Shown here: piece by piece, positions 16,172 to 24,964 of the stretch | Numbering within the stretch: position 1 is the first letter of the stretch | How the letters are laid out: each line of letters opens with the position of its first letter | Program-made: the position numbers and the translations under genes | The notes under the pieces: generated by a model | Told to the model about the DNA's origin: nothing | The model's input: the letters and a program-made list of their open reading frames with translations, nothing else | Databases searched by the model: none | Assembly (NCBI RefSeq): GCF_016863435.1 | Contig: NZ_BOOW01000008.1 | Location: forward strand, 124,001 to 188,000 | From: Sinosporangium siamense | GTDB lineage: Bacteria; Actinomycetota; Actinomycetes; Streptosporangiales; Streptosporangiaceae | Direction: 5' to 3' | DNA: 64,000 nucleotides

Positions 16172-16981
16172 TTGGGGCAGAGTGGCGAGTCGCTGGGGTT
16201 CGACCCGAAAACCCCTAACGTCGCAAGACTCTACGACTACTACCTCGGGGGGAAGGATAATTTCCCCGCCGACCGTGAAGCGGCCGAGAAAATCCTGGCA
16301 GTAGCCCCCGAGTTACGCATGGCGGCCCGCGAGAATCGCGCTTTCCTCGGCCGTGCCGTACGGCATCTCGCCCAAGTCGGCATCCGGCAGTTCCTGGACA
16401 TCGGCACAGGTCTGCCGACACAGGGGAATGTGCACGAGGTGGCGGCCAAGGTCGCATCCGGTGCGCGGGTGGTGTACGTCGACAACGACCCCGTGGTCCT
16501 CGCGCACGCCAGGGCGTTGCTGACCGGGGTGGGGAACGCCGGCGTCGTCCAGGGTGACCTGCGCCGGCCCGAGGAACTGCTGAAACACCCGGACGTGCGC
16601 AATTCCCTCGACTTCACCCGGCCGATCGGGCTGCTGCTCGTGGCCGTCATGCACTTCATCGAGGACTCAGACGACCCCGCCGGGATCCTCCGTACACTGC
16701 GGTCGGCGTTGCCACCGGGCAGTTATCTGGTGTTGTCGCACGGCACGAGCGACGCGCGGGCGGAGGCCGTCGACAAGGGGACGGCGGTCTACGAGCGTGC
16801 GACGTCGCCACTCGTCCTGCGGGGCCGGGCCGAGGTGGCCGCCATGTTCGAGGGGTTCGAACTGGTCGATCCTGGAGTGGTGTGGGTGTCGGAGTGGCAT
16901 CAGGAAATTCCGGAAATTTCGGAGATAGTGGACCGCCCGGAGGAGTCGCTTCTTCTCTGCGGCGTCGGCCGTAAAATCTGA
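16172..16981 (+). CDS. SAV2177-family (DUF574) SAM-dependent methyltransferase
   Basis: A 269-residue protein with the hallmark start of the actinobacterial SAV2177 family: PKTPNVARLYDYYLGGKDNFPADR. The SAM-binding loop is DIGTGLPTQGNVHE at about residues 76-90, followed by the acidic strand VYVDNDPVV. The family is abundant in actinomycetes, and its substrates are mostly unknown. The TTG start is set by a GGGAG site at 16161-16165, about six bases upstream. It is transcribed alone. Confidence 0.93.
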   Translation: MGQSGESLGFDPKTPNVARLYDYYLGGKDNFPADREAAEKILAVAPELRMAARENRAFLGRAVRHLAQVGIRQFLDIGTGLPTQGNVHEVAAKVASGARVVYVDNDPVVLAHARALLTGVGNAGVVQGDLRRPEELLKHPDVRNSLDFTRPIGLLLVAVMHFIEDSDDPAGILRTLRSALPPGSYLVLSHGTSDARAEAVDKGTAVYERATSPLVLRGRAEVAAMFEGFELVDPGVVWVSEWHQEIPEISEIVDRPEESLLLCGVGRKI

Positions 16982-17044
16982 ATCCTTCCTCACCTCTTTT
17001 CTACCGTCGCCCGTCTGGGGTGGGATGAAAAGCGGTTATTAGTC

Positions 17045-17995
17045 ATGCCGGCTCAAGAGAAAAACGAACCAAGAACGATGGGATTTGGCGTGGAGATCGG
17101 TCTAGCCATTTCGCAGTATGGTCGATTCGCATCACTCGACAGCATCCGGTCGGTGGCTCAGGAGAGCGAGGCGCTGGGTTTCGCAAGTCTCTGGGTGGGC
17201 GATCGGCTGATGACCCCCCTGTCCCCCAGAGACCCATATCCCGCAGGTGATGGGACGATCCCCCCAGATTTCGCGACGTTCCTCGATCCCGTCGCCGTGC
17301 TGTCGGTGGCCGCCGCACACACGACCCGGGTACGGCTCGGCGCGAGCGCCCTCAACGCCTGCTGGTATCCCCCCGCCATCCTCGCCCGTTCCCTCGCCAC
17401 CGTCGACCACCTCAGCGGCGGCCGGCTGAACGTGGGACTGGGCCTCGGCTGGTCTTCGGACGAATATGCCGCCGTGGGCGTGCCATGGCGTTCCAGGGCG
17501 GCACGCTTCGAAGCGGTGCTCGACGTCCTCGACACCATCTGGACCACAGATCCCGTGTCATATGAGGACGAACACTGGCGCATCACGCCCAGCCGCATCC
17601 ACCCCAAGCCCGAGCGCCGCCCACCCCTCTACCTCGCCGGCTTCGCCCCCGCCGTCCTCCGCCGCATCGGCCGCCGCGCCGACGGCTGGCTGACCGCCGC
17701 GATGCCGCTCCCGGCACTCACCGCGATGTGGGACACCGTACGGCAGAGCGCGGAAGAAGCCGGTCGGGATCCTGACGCACTCCGCATGGTGATGCGCTGC
17801 AACCCCGCGATCACCGAGACGCCGTCCCGCCCCGAGGCACTTCCCCCGGCAGGCACGGTCACCCAGCTCACGGACTATCTGCGCAGCGCGGCCGACGCCG
17901 GGGTGCACGAGATCATTCTCGACTTCCAGCAGACGGCACGCGACGATCGCCACCTGCTGGACCTGGCAGCGGAGTTCATAACCACCCTGAAGTGA
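17045..17995 (+). CDS. LLM-class F420-dependent oxidoreductase
   Basis: A 316-residue luciferase-like TIM-barrel enzyme. Family features are LGFASLWVGDRL near residue 42, the strand RVRLGASALNACWYPPAILARSLATVDHLSGGRLNVGLGLGWS (positions about 97-140, read as separate family blocks), and PPLYLAGFAP. It is of the F420-dependent actinobacterial subgroup, which reduces or oxidises unsaturated small molecules using coenzyme F420. The start could also be the ATG at 17081, as neither has a clear ribosome-binding site. A strong terminator follows ten bases after the stop, so the unit is monocistronic. The substrate cannot be told. Confidence 0.87.
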   Translation: MPAQEKNEPRTMGFGVEIGLAISQYGRFASLDSIRSVAQESEALGFASLWVGDRLMTPLSPRDPYPAGDGTIPPDFATFLDPVAVLSVAAAHTTRVRLGASALNACWYPPAILARSLATVDHLSGGRLNVGLGLGWSSDEYAAVGVPWRSRAARFEAVLDVLDTIWTTDPVSYEDEHWRITPSRIHPKPERRPPLYLAGFAPAVLRRIGRRADGWLTAAMPLPALTAMWDTVRQSAEEAGRDPDALRMVMRCNPAITETPSRPEALPPAGTVTQLTDYLRSAADAGVHEIILDFQQTARDDRHLLDLAAEFITTLK

Positions 17996-18004
17996 GCGAA
18001 CCCG

Positions 18005-18039
18005 GGGGTCTCTCGCACCACCGTGAAGCGAGAGACCCC
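18005..18039 (+). terminator. Strong hairpin after the LLM oxidoreductase
   Basis: A perfect 12-bp stem, GGGGTCTCTCGC at 18005-18016 pairing with 18028-18039, with an 11-base loop, starting ten bases past the stop codon. Confidence 0.8.
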
Positions 18040-18198
18040 TGGGGCCTCGCTGCCTCGTCCACCTCTTCTCTGACACGGTGGAGCGCGCTGCAGACTGCGG
18101 GAGGTGGGGCCCGGGATCCGCCCGACGGAGAGCGGTTTCCGGTGTGGGTGGCGTCTGCGCTGAGGCGGCCGATTCCGTGTCGTGCGCGGAAAGCCAGG

Positions 18199-19155
18199 TC
18201 ACCCCCCGAAACCCGGCAATGAAGTCACCACGGTCAACGCGGTCCCGTCGGGGGAAAGGTCGAGCGAGATCTTGGCGGTCTTGAGGTCGGCGGTGTTCGT
18301 CACGTGGGTGCCGCCGCATGGAATACGCGCCTCGCCGGCGGTCAAGCCGCAATACCAGGTGCGCCGGGCGGTGAGTGTGGGCTCGCTCGCCTCGACACGC
18401 ACCTCCGCCCCTTCAGCGATCCACTGGTTCAGCCGGTCCTCCGTACGGGTGGCGATGCCCGGCAGGTCGTCGGCGAGGGACGACATGGCGAATCCCTTCT
18501 TGCGCAGGGATTTGCCCAGGCGGTAGTCGTCACGGCTGCCATACGGCAGGATGCGGGACGACGTGATCGCGATCTGGTCGAAGTCGGGATGCCCGAGGGA
18601 GTCCGTGCGCACCTCCTTGGACCACAGATCGGCGAGCGTCTCGTTGAGCGCCAGCGCCATCAGGTGACACACCGTGTGCCCAGCCGACAGGGCCAGGCGG
18701 CGAACCGCGTCCACCTCAAGGTGCACGGACAATGCCTCGGGTTGGGCCGGCACCGCTTCAAGATGCGCGGCGGGTTCGGAGGAAGCCGCAGGCGCCACAC
18801 CGTGGCCCGAGTGTGACGGCAGGCCGAAAACGCTCGCATCCGCGTCGACCACATGGACGACGAGCCAGTGCCACCCCTCCGACCCCCTCCGCACGGGGAT
18901 GTCATCGCCGATGAGCACGGTGCTCGTGCCCTCCTCGACGGCTCCCGTGACGCAGTCGAGCACCGTGTGCCGCACTCCGCCGGCGGTCAGCGTGCCGAGG
19001 TCGGCGGGCTGGTCGGGCCAGGTGTGGTCCAGCGGATGGAATGGCGTCCGAGTGGTGATCACCCCGGTGCGGTCGCCCACGGGGATCACGGCGACGACCT
19101 CGGAGGTGCCGCCGACCTCCCCGGCGGGGTAGGTGACCAGCGTCGTGTTCGGCAT
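18199..19155 (-). CDS. AlaX-like alanyl-tRNA editing hydrolase
   Basis: A 318-residue protein related to the editing domain of alanyl- and threonyl-tRNA synthetases. The zinc-site pattern is complete: HTVCH with H160 and H164, and CGGTH with C280 and H284. Such free-standing proteins remove serine or glycine wrongly joined to tRNA-Ala, though some act on other substrates. The N-terminal 140 residues fit the beta-barrel part seen in longer AlaX forms. The ATG has a GGGAGG site directly upstream; a longer open frame upstream has no match. It is divergent from the DUF11 gene at 19480. Confidence 0.85.
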   Translation of the reverse strand: MPNTTLVTYPAGEVGGTSEVVAVIPVGDRTGVITTRTPFHPLDHTWPDQPADLGTLTAGGVRHTVLDCVTGAVEEGTSTVLIGDDIPVRRGSEGWHWLVVHVVDADASVFGLPSHSGHGVAPAASSEPAAHLEAVPAQPEALSVHLEVDAVRRLALSAGHTVCHLMALALNETLADLWSKEVRTDSLGHPDFDQIAITSSRILPYGSRDDYRLGKSLRKKGFAMSSLADDLPGIATRTEDRLNQWIAEGAEVRVEASEPTLTARRTWYCGLTAGEARIPCGGTHVTNTADLKTAKISLDLSPDGTALTVVTSLPGFGG

Positions 19156-19479
19156 CGAGGCCTCCCGTCGAGTGCCCTTCCCCGGACGAGCTTGAGTGAC
19201 CCCCGGCCGGGGTGCTGATGGGGAGAGGGTGCCATCGTGGCGAAGTTCTATCGTAGGCGGGTCGCACTGTGCGCCGCCGGCGGCGAGCCGGCAGACCGCC
19301 CTGCGGTCCACGGACGATGGATGGCGGACCGCGACGATGTCGGAACTCACCCTGCGAAGGAGGTGCAACAAGACAGACACACCGTAGATCCTCAATCCCC
19401 GGTTTCACGGATTTCTCGGTGTAGACATGGTGACGCCCCTCGTTGTGATCAGGTGGATCCGGCGTATCGGGAGTGGGCT
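19156..19479. other. Divergent promoter region
   Basis: A 324-base gap between the minus-strand editing hydrolase and the plus-strand surface protein. It must carry both promoters. An open frame extends from the surface-protein gene back to 19237 but has no signal peptide or homology. No repeat or hairpin stood out. Confidence 0.45.
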
Positions 19480-20661
19480 ATGAGGAGACGGGCATCCGCA
19501 CCGTCCCACACTCCGGCGAGAAGACTGGTCTGCGTCCTGCTCGCGATCGTGACGCTGATGCTGCTCCCCGGCATCGCCGCCTCACATGCCCCCGAGCCCA
19601 TATACGCGGGCCGGCTTGCCGTCTACAAGATCACCGTGATCAATCGCGGCCCCTCCGAAGCGGTCGGCGTGACCGCGAGCGACACGCTGGACCGGTGGCT
19701 CACGTTCGTGTCGTCCGACCCGCCGGGCTGCCGTGCCGTCGGGCAGCGGGTGACCTGCCCGGTCGCCCGGCTCGGCGTCAACGAGACCGCGACCTACAGC
19801 GTGACCGTGCGCACCTCGTCCGACACGCCGGAAGGCACGCTGATCAGCAACATCGCGGAGGTGACCGCGGCGACGGCGGAAGGCGACCCGGCCGACAATC
19901 TCACCCCGCCCGTGGACGCCGTCGTGCGCACCATGGCCGACCTCTCGCTCCAGATGACGGTCGCCGGCCCGCTCCTGCCGGGGCGGCGGGCGAGATACCG
20001 GATCACGGTGAGCAACCGGGGACCGTCCGCCGCGGCGGGCGTCACACTCGTCGACGAGCTCCCCGAGGGCCTCCTGCCCGACGCGGCGGGTCTCATCTCC
20101 GGCGCAGGACTCCCGGAGGGATGTACGGCGAACGCCAGACTTGTCGTGTGCCGCCGCCTTCACCTGGCCGCCGACGCGACGTGGACCGTCGACCTGCCGG
20201 TTCGCGTCGCGTCCGGGCTCCCTTCCGGGGTTCTCCTGTCCAACACGGTTGGAATGAGTTCGCAGACCTTGGACCTGACCGCGGACAACGACGTCGCCAC
20301 CGTGTCCACCCGCGTAGGCGACCCACCCACGTCAACCCCCACACCCACCCCCGTACCAACACAGACTCACACACTCACCCCGACGCCATCCCCGAGCTGG
20401 AGCTCTCCGGAGGTCGGCCCTGATGTGTCGGATTCCGCATCATCGGACCGGCACGAACCCGACGACCGGGAAGGGGAGGGCACCGTAGTCGAGACACACG
20501 AGTTCGAGGTCGGCGGCAGCGCCGGCGGGAAGCCGTACATCAGCGAGTGGCTTCCCTTCACCGGCCTCAGCCTCGCCGCCTACGGTTGCGGCGGGCTCTT
20601 GCTCCTGGCGTTCGGCGCCCTAGTGGTCACCCTGATGCGCTCGCCCCGCCCACCTCGCTAG
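19480..20661 (+). CDS. DUF11-repeat surface protein with LPxTG-type sorting signal
   Basis: A 393-residue secreted protein. An N-terminal signal peptide (residues about 1-36, RRLVCVLLAIVTLMLLPGIAASHA) is followed by two DUF11 beta-sandwich repeats (about 42-145 and 150-265; YKITVINRGPSEAVGV and YRITVSNRGPSAAAGV). A Thr/Pro-rich stretch comes next. The C-terminus has the sortase motif LPFTG at about 358-362, a hydrophobic span and a short basic tail. It is therefore predicted to be linked to peptidoglycan by sortase. The ATG at 19480 is chosen because it puts the signal peptide at the start and has GGGAG upstream. Likely a wall-anchored adhesive or spacer protein. Confidence 0.85.
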   Translation: MRRRASAPSHTPARRLVCVLLAIVTLMLLPGIAASHAPEPIYAGRLAVYKITVINRGPSEAVGVTASDTLDRWLTFVSSDPPGCRAVGQRVTCPVARLGVNETATYSVTVRTSSDTPEGTLISNIAEVTAATAEGDPADNLTPPVDAVVRTMADLSLQMTVAGPLLPGRRARYRITVSNRGPSAAAGVTLVDELPEGLLPDAAGLISGAGLPEGCTANARLVVCRRLHLAADATWTVDLPVRVASGLPSGVLLSNTVGMSSQTLDLTADNDVATVSTRVGDPPTSTPTPTPVPTQTHTLTPTPSPSWSSPEVGPDVSDSASSDRHEPDDREGEGTVVETHEFEVGGSAGGKPYISEWLPFTGLSLAAYGCGGLLLLAFGALVVTLMRSPRPPR

Positions 20662-20827
20662 AGCCGTGCCGTACGGCACGAGCCTCGCGCGTGGGCGAGG
20701 CCACGAGCCGGCCCCGATGCAGACAGAACCCGGTAAGCGGTGCCGCCCTCCGCTCACTTGTGCACACGTCATGAAAAGGCTGTGCCGTACAGCCCCAAAC
20801 GAAGGCAGCCCGACGGGAGAAGGCCGG

Positions 20828-20860
20828 CTGTGGGCGGGCACCGTCGCAGCCCGCCCACAG
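20828..20860. terminator. Hairpin between convergent DUF11 genes
   Basis: A perfect 12-bp stem, CTGTGGGCGGGC at 20828-20839 pairing with 20849-20860, with a nine-base loop. It lies between the stops of the two converging DUF11 genes and may serve both. Confidence 0.7.
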
Positions 20861-20873
20861 GGGGGTTCGATGG

Positions 20874-21857
20874 TTATGGGCTTGTCGGGCCGGTCTTGGT
20901 GATGCTCAGGTCGGCTCGCGGTGCGCCGACCGGGAGGCCGGTGGTGTCGACCGTGGTGTTGTTGGCGCTGTTGGGGTCGGTCGTGTCCGACGCCACACTG
21001 GCCGTGTTCATGATGACGGTGCCGAGCGGGGTCGTCGGTTTGACGTTGACCGTGATCTGCACGCTTCTGCTATCGGTGGGCCGCAGGATGCCGGTCGGGC
21101 AGGTCACGGTCTGACCGGTGGCGGTGCATCCGACCGGGTTCGAGGATACGAAGGTCAGGTTTGGGTCGAGCACGTCGGTGATGCGGGTGTTCTGCGCGTC
21201 GGACGGGCCGCTGTTCTGGATGCCGAGCGTGTAGACCGCGTGGGTGCCTTGGAGTAGTTCGGCCGGTGCGGTCTTCGTGGCGACGAGGTCGGCCCGGGTG
21301 TCCACGGTGGCGTTGACGATGGGTGAGGTGTTGTCGGCGGGGTTGCCCTCGTTCGTGGTCGAGGTGACGCTCGACAGGTTGCCGATGACGGTGTCCTTGG
21401 GGGTGTTCGCGGCAATCCTGACGGTGATCCTGAACGTCTTGTTCGTTCCGACCGGCACGGTTCCGGCGTTACAGGTCACGACCTGCTGGTTGGCCGTACA
21501 CCCCGTGGGGTCTGAGGAGACGAAGGTGAGAAAGGAGTTCAAGGTGTCGCTCACGACGACGCCGACCGCGTCCGAGGGACCGTTGTTCCGCACGGTGATC
21601 TCGTAGACCGCCTGAGTACCCGCGATCACCACCGGGTCGGCGCGACGGGCGGTGGTGCGCAGCAGGTTGCTCTTGACCGGGCGAACGGGGCGCAATCTGG
21701 AGTGCACCGACAGGTTTGACTTGGCGCTCGATATGGTGGACACCCCGGTGGCGGCACTCGCACCGGTGGGGATCGCCACAGTGCCCAGCAAGGCAAGCAG
21801 GGCGAGATTAACAGAATTTATGGTAAATGCCGTCGTGGACGTTTTATGTCCTCGCAT
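20874..21857 (-). CDS. Secreted DUF11-repeat protein, ends inside a third repeat
   Basis: A 327-residue exported protein. Residues about 1-36 form a signal peptide (LALLALLGTVAIPTGASAA). Two DUF11 repeats follow (AVYEITVRNNGPSDAVGV and AVYTLGIQNSGPSDAQNT). After the second, the sequence ADLSITKTGPTSP begins what looks like a third repeat but stops there. There is no sorting motif or membrane anchor. The start is the ATG with AGAAAGGA upstream, eight codons inside the longest frame. It converges on the wall-anchored DUF11 gene and shares a repeat type with it, so the two may be old relatives. Possibly C-terminally truncated. Confidence 0.8.
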   Translation of the reverse strand: MRGHKTSTTAFTINSVNLALLALLGTVAIPTGASAATGVSTISSAKSNLSVHSRLRPVRPVKSNLLRTTARRADPVVIAGTQAVYEITVRNNGPSDAVGVVVSDTLNSFLTFVSSDPTGCTANQQVVTCNAGTVPVGTNKTFRITVRIAANTPKDTVIGNLSSVTSTTNEGNPADNTSPIVNATVDTRADLVATKTAPAELLQGTHAVYTLGIQNSGPSDAQNTRITDVLDPNLTFVSSNPVGCTATGQTVTCPTGILRPTDSRSVQITVNVKPTTPLGTVIMNTASVASDTTDPNSANNTTVDTTGLPVGAPRADLSITKTGPTSP

Positions 21858-22055
21858 GGCTGTCCTTTCTCCGTGAAACACATCGACCGAGAGTTGATGA
21901 TCGACACTCCCTCCATACCCGGGCTGAGGAATTGATTCGCCTGGTCAGAGCGTTGTGGTGCGCTCATGTGTGTCCCATGTCTCACCCGGTGCGTGAACCG
22001 CCGGCACAACCCCAGCGTCGTGCTCAATGAGAGAGAACTGGTAGGAGGTTGTGAC

Positions 22056-23114
22056 GTGTCGCTAGGGTTTACCGCTATGCGTGGATTTGCAGTCACTCTC
22101 GCCGCAGCCGGCCTGGTGTTGACCGGGTGTTCGGGCGACGACGGCGCCAAAACGAAGGCCGCGGACAGCGGCTCGCAAGGCGGTGGGCTTGTCGAGGTAT
22201 TGGGATCCCTTTCCGCCAAGGGGTCGGCAGCGCGATACCTGGAATATGGGGATATGGCGCACTGGCGAGCCATCGGTGCGGCGAACGACGCGGGAGCCAC
22301 CGGTGACCGGCGCTGGGTCTCGGCCATGGGCGTCGGCCTCGGCAACATCGCGTTGAGAGCCGATGTGGTGACCCAGCAGACCGGAATCAATGTCTATAAG
22401 GTTGACCGAGTGGTGGCATACGGCATGCCGCCCGAAAACGCACTCCGTCTCGAAGGCGCATTCGCCGTCGACGACATCAAGTCCAAGCTCACCACTCTCG
22501 GTGCGAAACCACGCACCATGGGCGGGCAGGAGGGGCTCACGTTCACCAAGGACAACCAGATCGATATGAACGGCCCCATGGTCAAGATCGGCCTGATGAA
22601 TCAGCTCAATCAGGTCGTCGTCACCGACAAGGCGCTCGTGGCCGGCGCGGCGGCGGCCCCCGTCGAGGCGGGGTTGGCGAGCAGCGGGTCGCTGAAGGAC
22701 TCCGCGGACCACACCGCCGTCGCCTCATGCCTGGGCGACGTGGCCGCGGCGCTCATCGCCGCCCCGCCGCAGGTGGCAGGGGTGAAGCTCTATGGCCTGG
22801 GCCTGCGCAAGCCCGCCGCCCCGGGTGACCCGGCGGTCAACGTGGTGTGCGCGCTGCCGCTGGTCCCGGAGATCAAGAACAACTTCACCTCGAAATTCAC
22901 CCCGCAGGCCAAGGTGCTCCGGGACGCGGTCGACGGCATCGAGCACGACGAGGTCTCCGCGGGCGGTCAGACGGTGCTCAGGGCCACCGTGAAGATCAAG
23001 CCGGACGGGCCCGCGATCTTGGTGCAGCAGTTGTTCCTGCGCAACCAGCTCGCCTCCCTGATCGACCCCGCCGCGCCCGTGGACCCGGCCGGCGCCGTCA
23101 TGCCGGGCTCCTGA
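22056..23114 (+). CDS. Lipoprotein of unknown function
   Basis: A 352-residue lipoprotein. The start GTG at 22056 is fixed by AGGAGG seven bases upstream; it gives a signal peptide ending in the lipobox LTGC with C25. A polar linker follows, then a globular region with the segments WVSAMGVGLGNIALRADVV, VVAYGMPPENALRLEG and VAGVKLYGLGLRKP. I do not recognise a family; similar lipoproteins are common in Streptosporangiaceae-type genomes. It is divergent from the DUF11 gene and convergent with the deformylase gene. It is anchored on the outer face of the membrane, and its role is unknown. Confidence 0.8.
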   Translation: MSLGFTAMRGFAVTLAAAGLVLTGCSGDDGAKTKAADSGSQGGGLVEVLGSLSAKGSAARYLEYGDMAHWRAIGAANDAGATGDRRWVSAMGVGLGNIALRADVVTQQTGINVYKVDRVVAYGMPPENALRLEGAFAVDDIKSKLTTLGAKPRTMGGQEGLTFTKDNQIDMNGPMVKIGLMNQLNQVVVTDKALVAGAAAAPVEAGLASSGSLKDSADHTAVASCLGDVAAALIAAPPQVAGVKLYGLGLRKPAAPGDPAVNVVCALPLVPEIKNNFTSKFTPQAKVLRDAVDGIEHDEVSAGGQTVLRATVKIKPDGPAILVQQLFLRNQLASLIDPAAPVDPAGAVMPGS

Positions 23115-23247
23115 CCGACCGGACACACCGCCTCACAGCACCCGGGAACGCCCGAACTCGGCGGGCGCCTTCCCAGCCGTGTACGGACCACGCGACGCTC
23201 AGGCGTGAGCCGTACACAAAGGCACAAAGGCGCAAAGCGCAAAAGCA

Positions 23248-23793
23248 TCAAGCCGTGCGGCGGGACTCCTCGTAAGCCGCGAGGAGGGCCTTGCGCCTCT
23301 TCCCGGGAAGCCGGTCGATATAAAGCCGCCCCTCAAGGTGATCGGTCTCATGCTGGAAGCAGCGCGAGAGCAGCCCGGTGCCCTCCAGCGTGATCGGCTG
23401 CCCCGTCACGTCGAACCCGTGCACCACCGCGTGGTCGGGCCGGGCCAGGGACGCGCGCTGGCCGGGCACCGAGAGGCAACCCTCGTCATAGTCCTCAAGC
23501 TGCCGCCGGCCGATGCCGGGAAGGGCGAGCGTGGGGTTGACCACCACCCCGCGCTGGTGCTCCTCGGTTTCGTCGGGGCAGTCGTAGACGAACACCCGCA
23601 GGCTCACACCGATCTGGTTGGCGGCCAGGCCGACGCCCTGAGCGGCGTACATGCTCGCGAACATGTCACGCACCAAAGTGGCCAGCTCGCTGTTGAAATC
23701 GGTCACCGTCGCACAGGGCCGATGCAGCACGGGGTCGCCGACGTAGCGGATCGGATGCACGGTCCCGTCGACGATCTGGCCGGATTCGTCCAT
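23248..23793 (-). CDS. def: Peptide deformylase
   Basis: A 181-residue metalloenzyme that removes the N-formyl group from new proteins. All three family motifs are intact: GVGLAANQIG at about 53-62, EGCLS with the metal ligand C106, and HETDH with H148, E149 and H152. The ATG at 23793 has an AGGTGAA site upstream; an in-frame GTG four codons earlier is possible. It follows the damaged siderophore-interacting gene on the same strand. Actinomycetes often have several deformylases, so this need not be the essential copy. Confidence 0.95.
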   Translation of the reverse strand: MDESGQIVDGTVHPIRYVGDPVLHRPCATVTDFNSELATLVRDMFASMYAAQGVGLAANQIGVSLRVFVYDCPDETEEHQRGVVVNPTLALPGIGRRQLEDYDEGCLSVPGQRASLARPDHAVVHGFDVTGQPITLEGTGLLSRCFQHETDHLEGRLYIDRLPGKRRKALLAAYEESRRTA

Positions 23794-23879
23794 GGAGAAG
23801 TTCACCTGGTCATCTCGGTGGGTTTGGTTACCTGGGCATCGTACAGAGCATCGCGAACCCGGCGCGCCCAGGCGGCGCC

Positions 23880-24524
23880 TCAGTCTCCCTCGGAACGCCC
23901 GAGGCGCCAGTAGCCCATGAACGCCACGGCGCGGCGGTCCACCCCCACCTCCTGCACGAGGTGGCGGCGCAGCGTCTTCACCACACCGGCCTCCCCGGCC
24001 AGCCAGGCGTAGAACGTGCCACCCGCCGTGTCGGTGGGAATCTCCCAGAGGATGGTGGTGTCGACGTCGACGTCCTCCAACGCGGAGCCCCCGCCCCGGG
24101 CGGCGTCGGCGTCGGCCGCGACCCTGGCGGCCACCTCGCGCACGGCGGGCACGAGCAGTTCGCCGTGCGGGGCGTGACCGCGGGTCAGCCAGGTGATCTC
24201 GACGTCCGGCCCGGCGGCGATGGGGAGGGAGTCGTCGGCGGCGGGCACTTCGAGCAGCACCCGGGCGCGCACGCCGGGCGGCAGCGCCTCGACGATGGCC
24301 CTGATCGCGGGGACCGCCGTCTCGTCGCCCGCGAGCAGTACACAGGTCGCCTCGGCGGGCGCGCGCCACTCCAGACCGTCCTGTATCCCAGGATATGCCG
24401 CATTGGGCCCGACGATCCAGATCTCGTCACCCTCCCGCGCCCGTGAGACCCACGTCGACGCGGGGCCGGTGTCGCCGTGAAGCACGAAGTCCACGTCGAT
24501 CTCGGCGGCACCATGGCGGACCGC
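23880..24524 (-). pseudogene. Truncated siderophore-interacting protein (ferric-siderophore reductase)
   Basis: The frame encodes the C-terminal SIP (NAD(P)H-binding) domain of a siderophore-interacting flavoreductase: IDVDFVLHGDTGPASTW, then VLLAGDETAVPAIRAI and AFMGYWRLG at the end. Full-length members are about 270-300 residues and carry an N-terminal FAD-binding barrel with an RxYTVR motif. Here an in-frame TGA (24525-24527 on the minus strand) stands a few codons before IDVDF, and no barrel is found upstream. A GTG at 24494 could still start a 204-residue product. Without the FAD domain, reductase activity is unlikely, so I treat it as a broken gene. Confidence 0.75.
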
Positions 24525-24526
24525 TC

Positions 24527-24649
24527 ATGAAGAAGAAGGGACAGAACGAGGTCCGGGTGCTCGACTTCGTCGGAAAGACCGTCCGCGTGCTCGGCCGCAT
24601 CGACCTCAACAAGGCGCTCGTGTGTTTCGACCGGACGACGGTCCGCTGA
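24527..24649 (+). CDS. Possible small protein (40 residues) before kinase remnant
   Basis: A short frame beginning MKKKGQNEVRVLDFVGKTVRVLG and ending in a TGA that overlaps the ATG of the kinase remnant at 24649. The coupling and protein-like composition are mild evidence that this is, or was, a gene; there is no good ribosome-binding site and no recognised family. It may be another fragment in this decayed patch. Confidence 0.25.
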   Translation: MKKKGQNEVRVLDFVGKTVRVLGRIDLNKALVCFDRTTVR

Positions 24650-24840
24650 TGCTCCCCACCCACATAGGCCCCTATCAGGTGCTCGGACTGCTGGGCCGCG
24701 GCGGTCCGGGAGTGGTCTGCCTCGCCGAATCCCCCCGGCGGGCCCGCGCGTCGCGGTAGAAGTGCTGCAGGGCGCACCGTCCTCGGCCGGCCAGGCGACC
24801 GCCACCCTGGCCGGGGCCGCGCACGACACACACGATCATG
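24649..24840 (+). pseudogene. N-terminal remnant of a serine/threonine protein kinase
   Basis: The first codons read LPTHIGPYQVLGLLGRGGPGVVCLAESP, the typical start of an actinobacterial Ser/Thr kinase including the glycine-rich loop. The frame then hits a TAG at 24757-24759. Shifting frame restores RVAVEVL, the position of the VAVK-type motif, where the ATP-binding lysine has become glutamate. The rest of the kinase domain is missing: only about 170 bases separate this point from the terminator of the next gene. It is a clear relic. Confidence 0.7.
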
Positions 24841-24907
24841 CTCGACCTGCGGGGCCGTGCCGTACGGACTTTCGCGGCCGGGCCGCGCGAGGAGATGGAC
24901 AAGGCAG

Positions 24908-24947
24908 CCCTGTGGTTCACCAGCCGATAGAGCGGTGAACCACAGGG
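24908..24947 (-). terminator. Strong hairpin after the amidohydrolase
   Basis: A perfect 14-bp stem, CCCTGTGGTTCACC at 24908-24921 pairing with 24934-24947, with a 12-base loop. It lies 18 bases past the stop of the minus-strand amidohydrolase gene. Confidence 0.8.
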
Positions 24948-24964
24948 GTGGAGCCTTCCGGCCG

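Noticed and set aside
24838-24930. Short plus-strand frame ending inside the terminator
   Set aside because: It has no ribosome-binding site and its stop lies within the hairpin loop; more likely part of the decayed kinase region.
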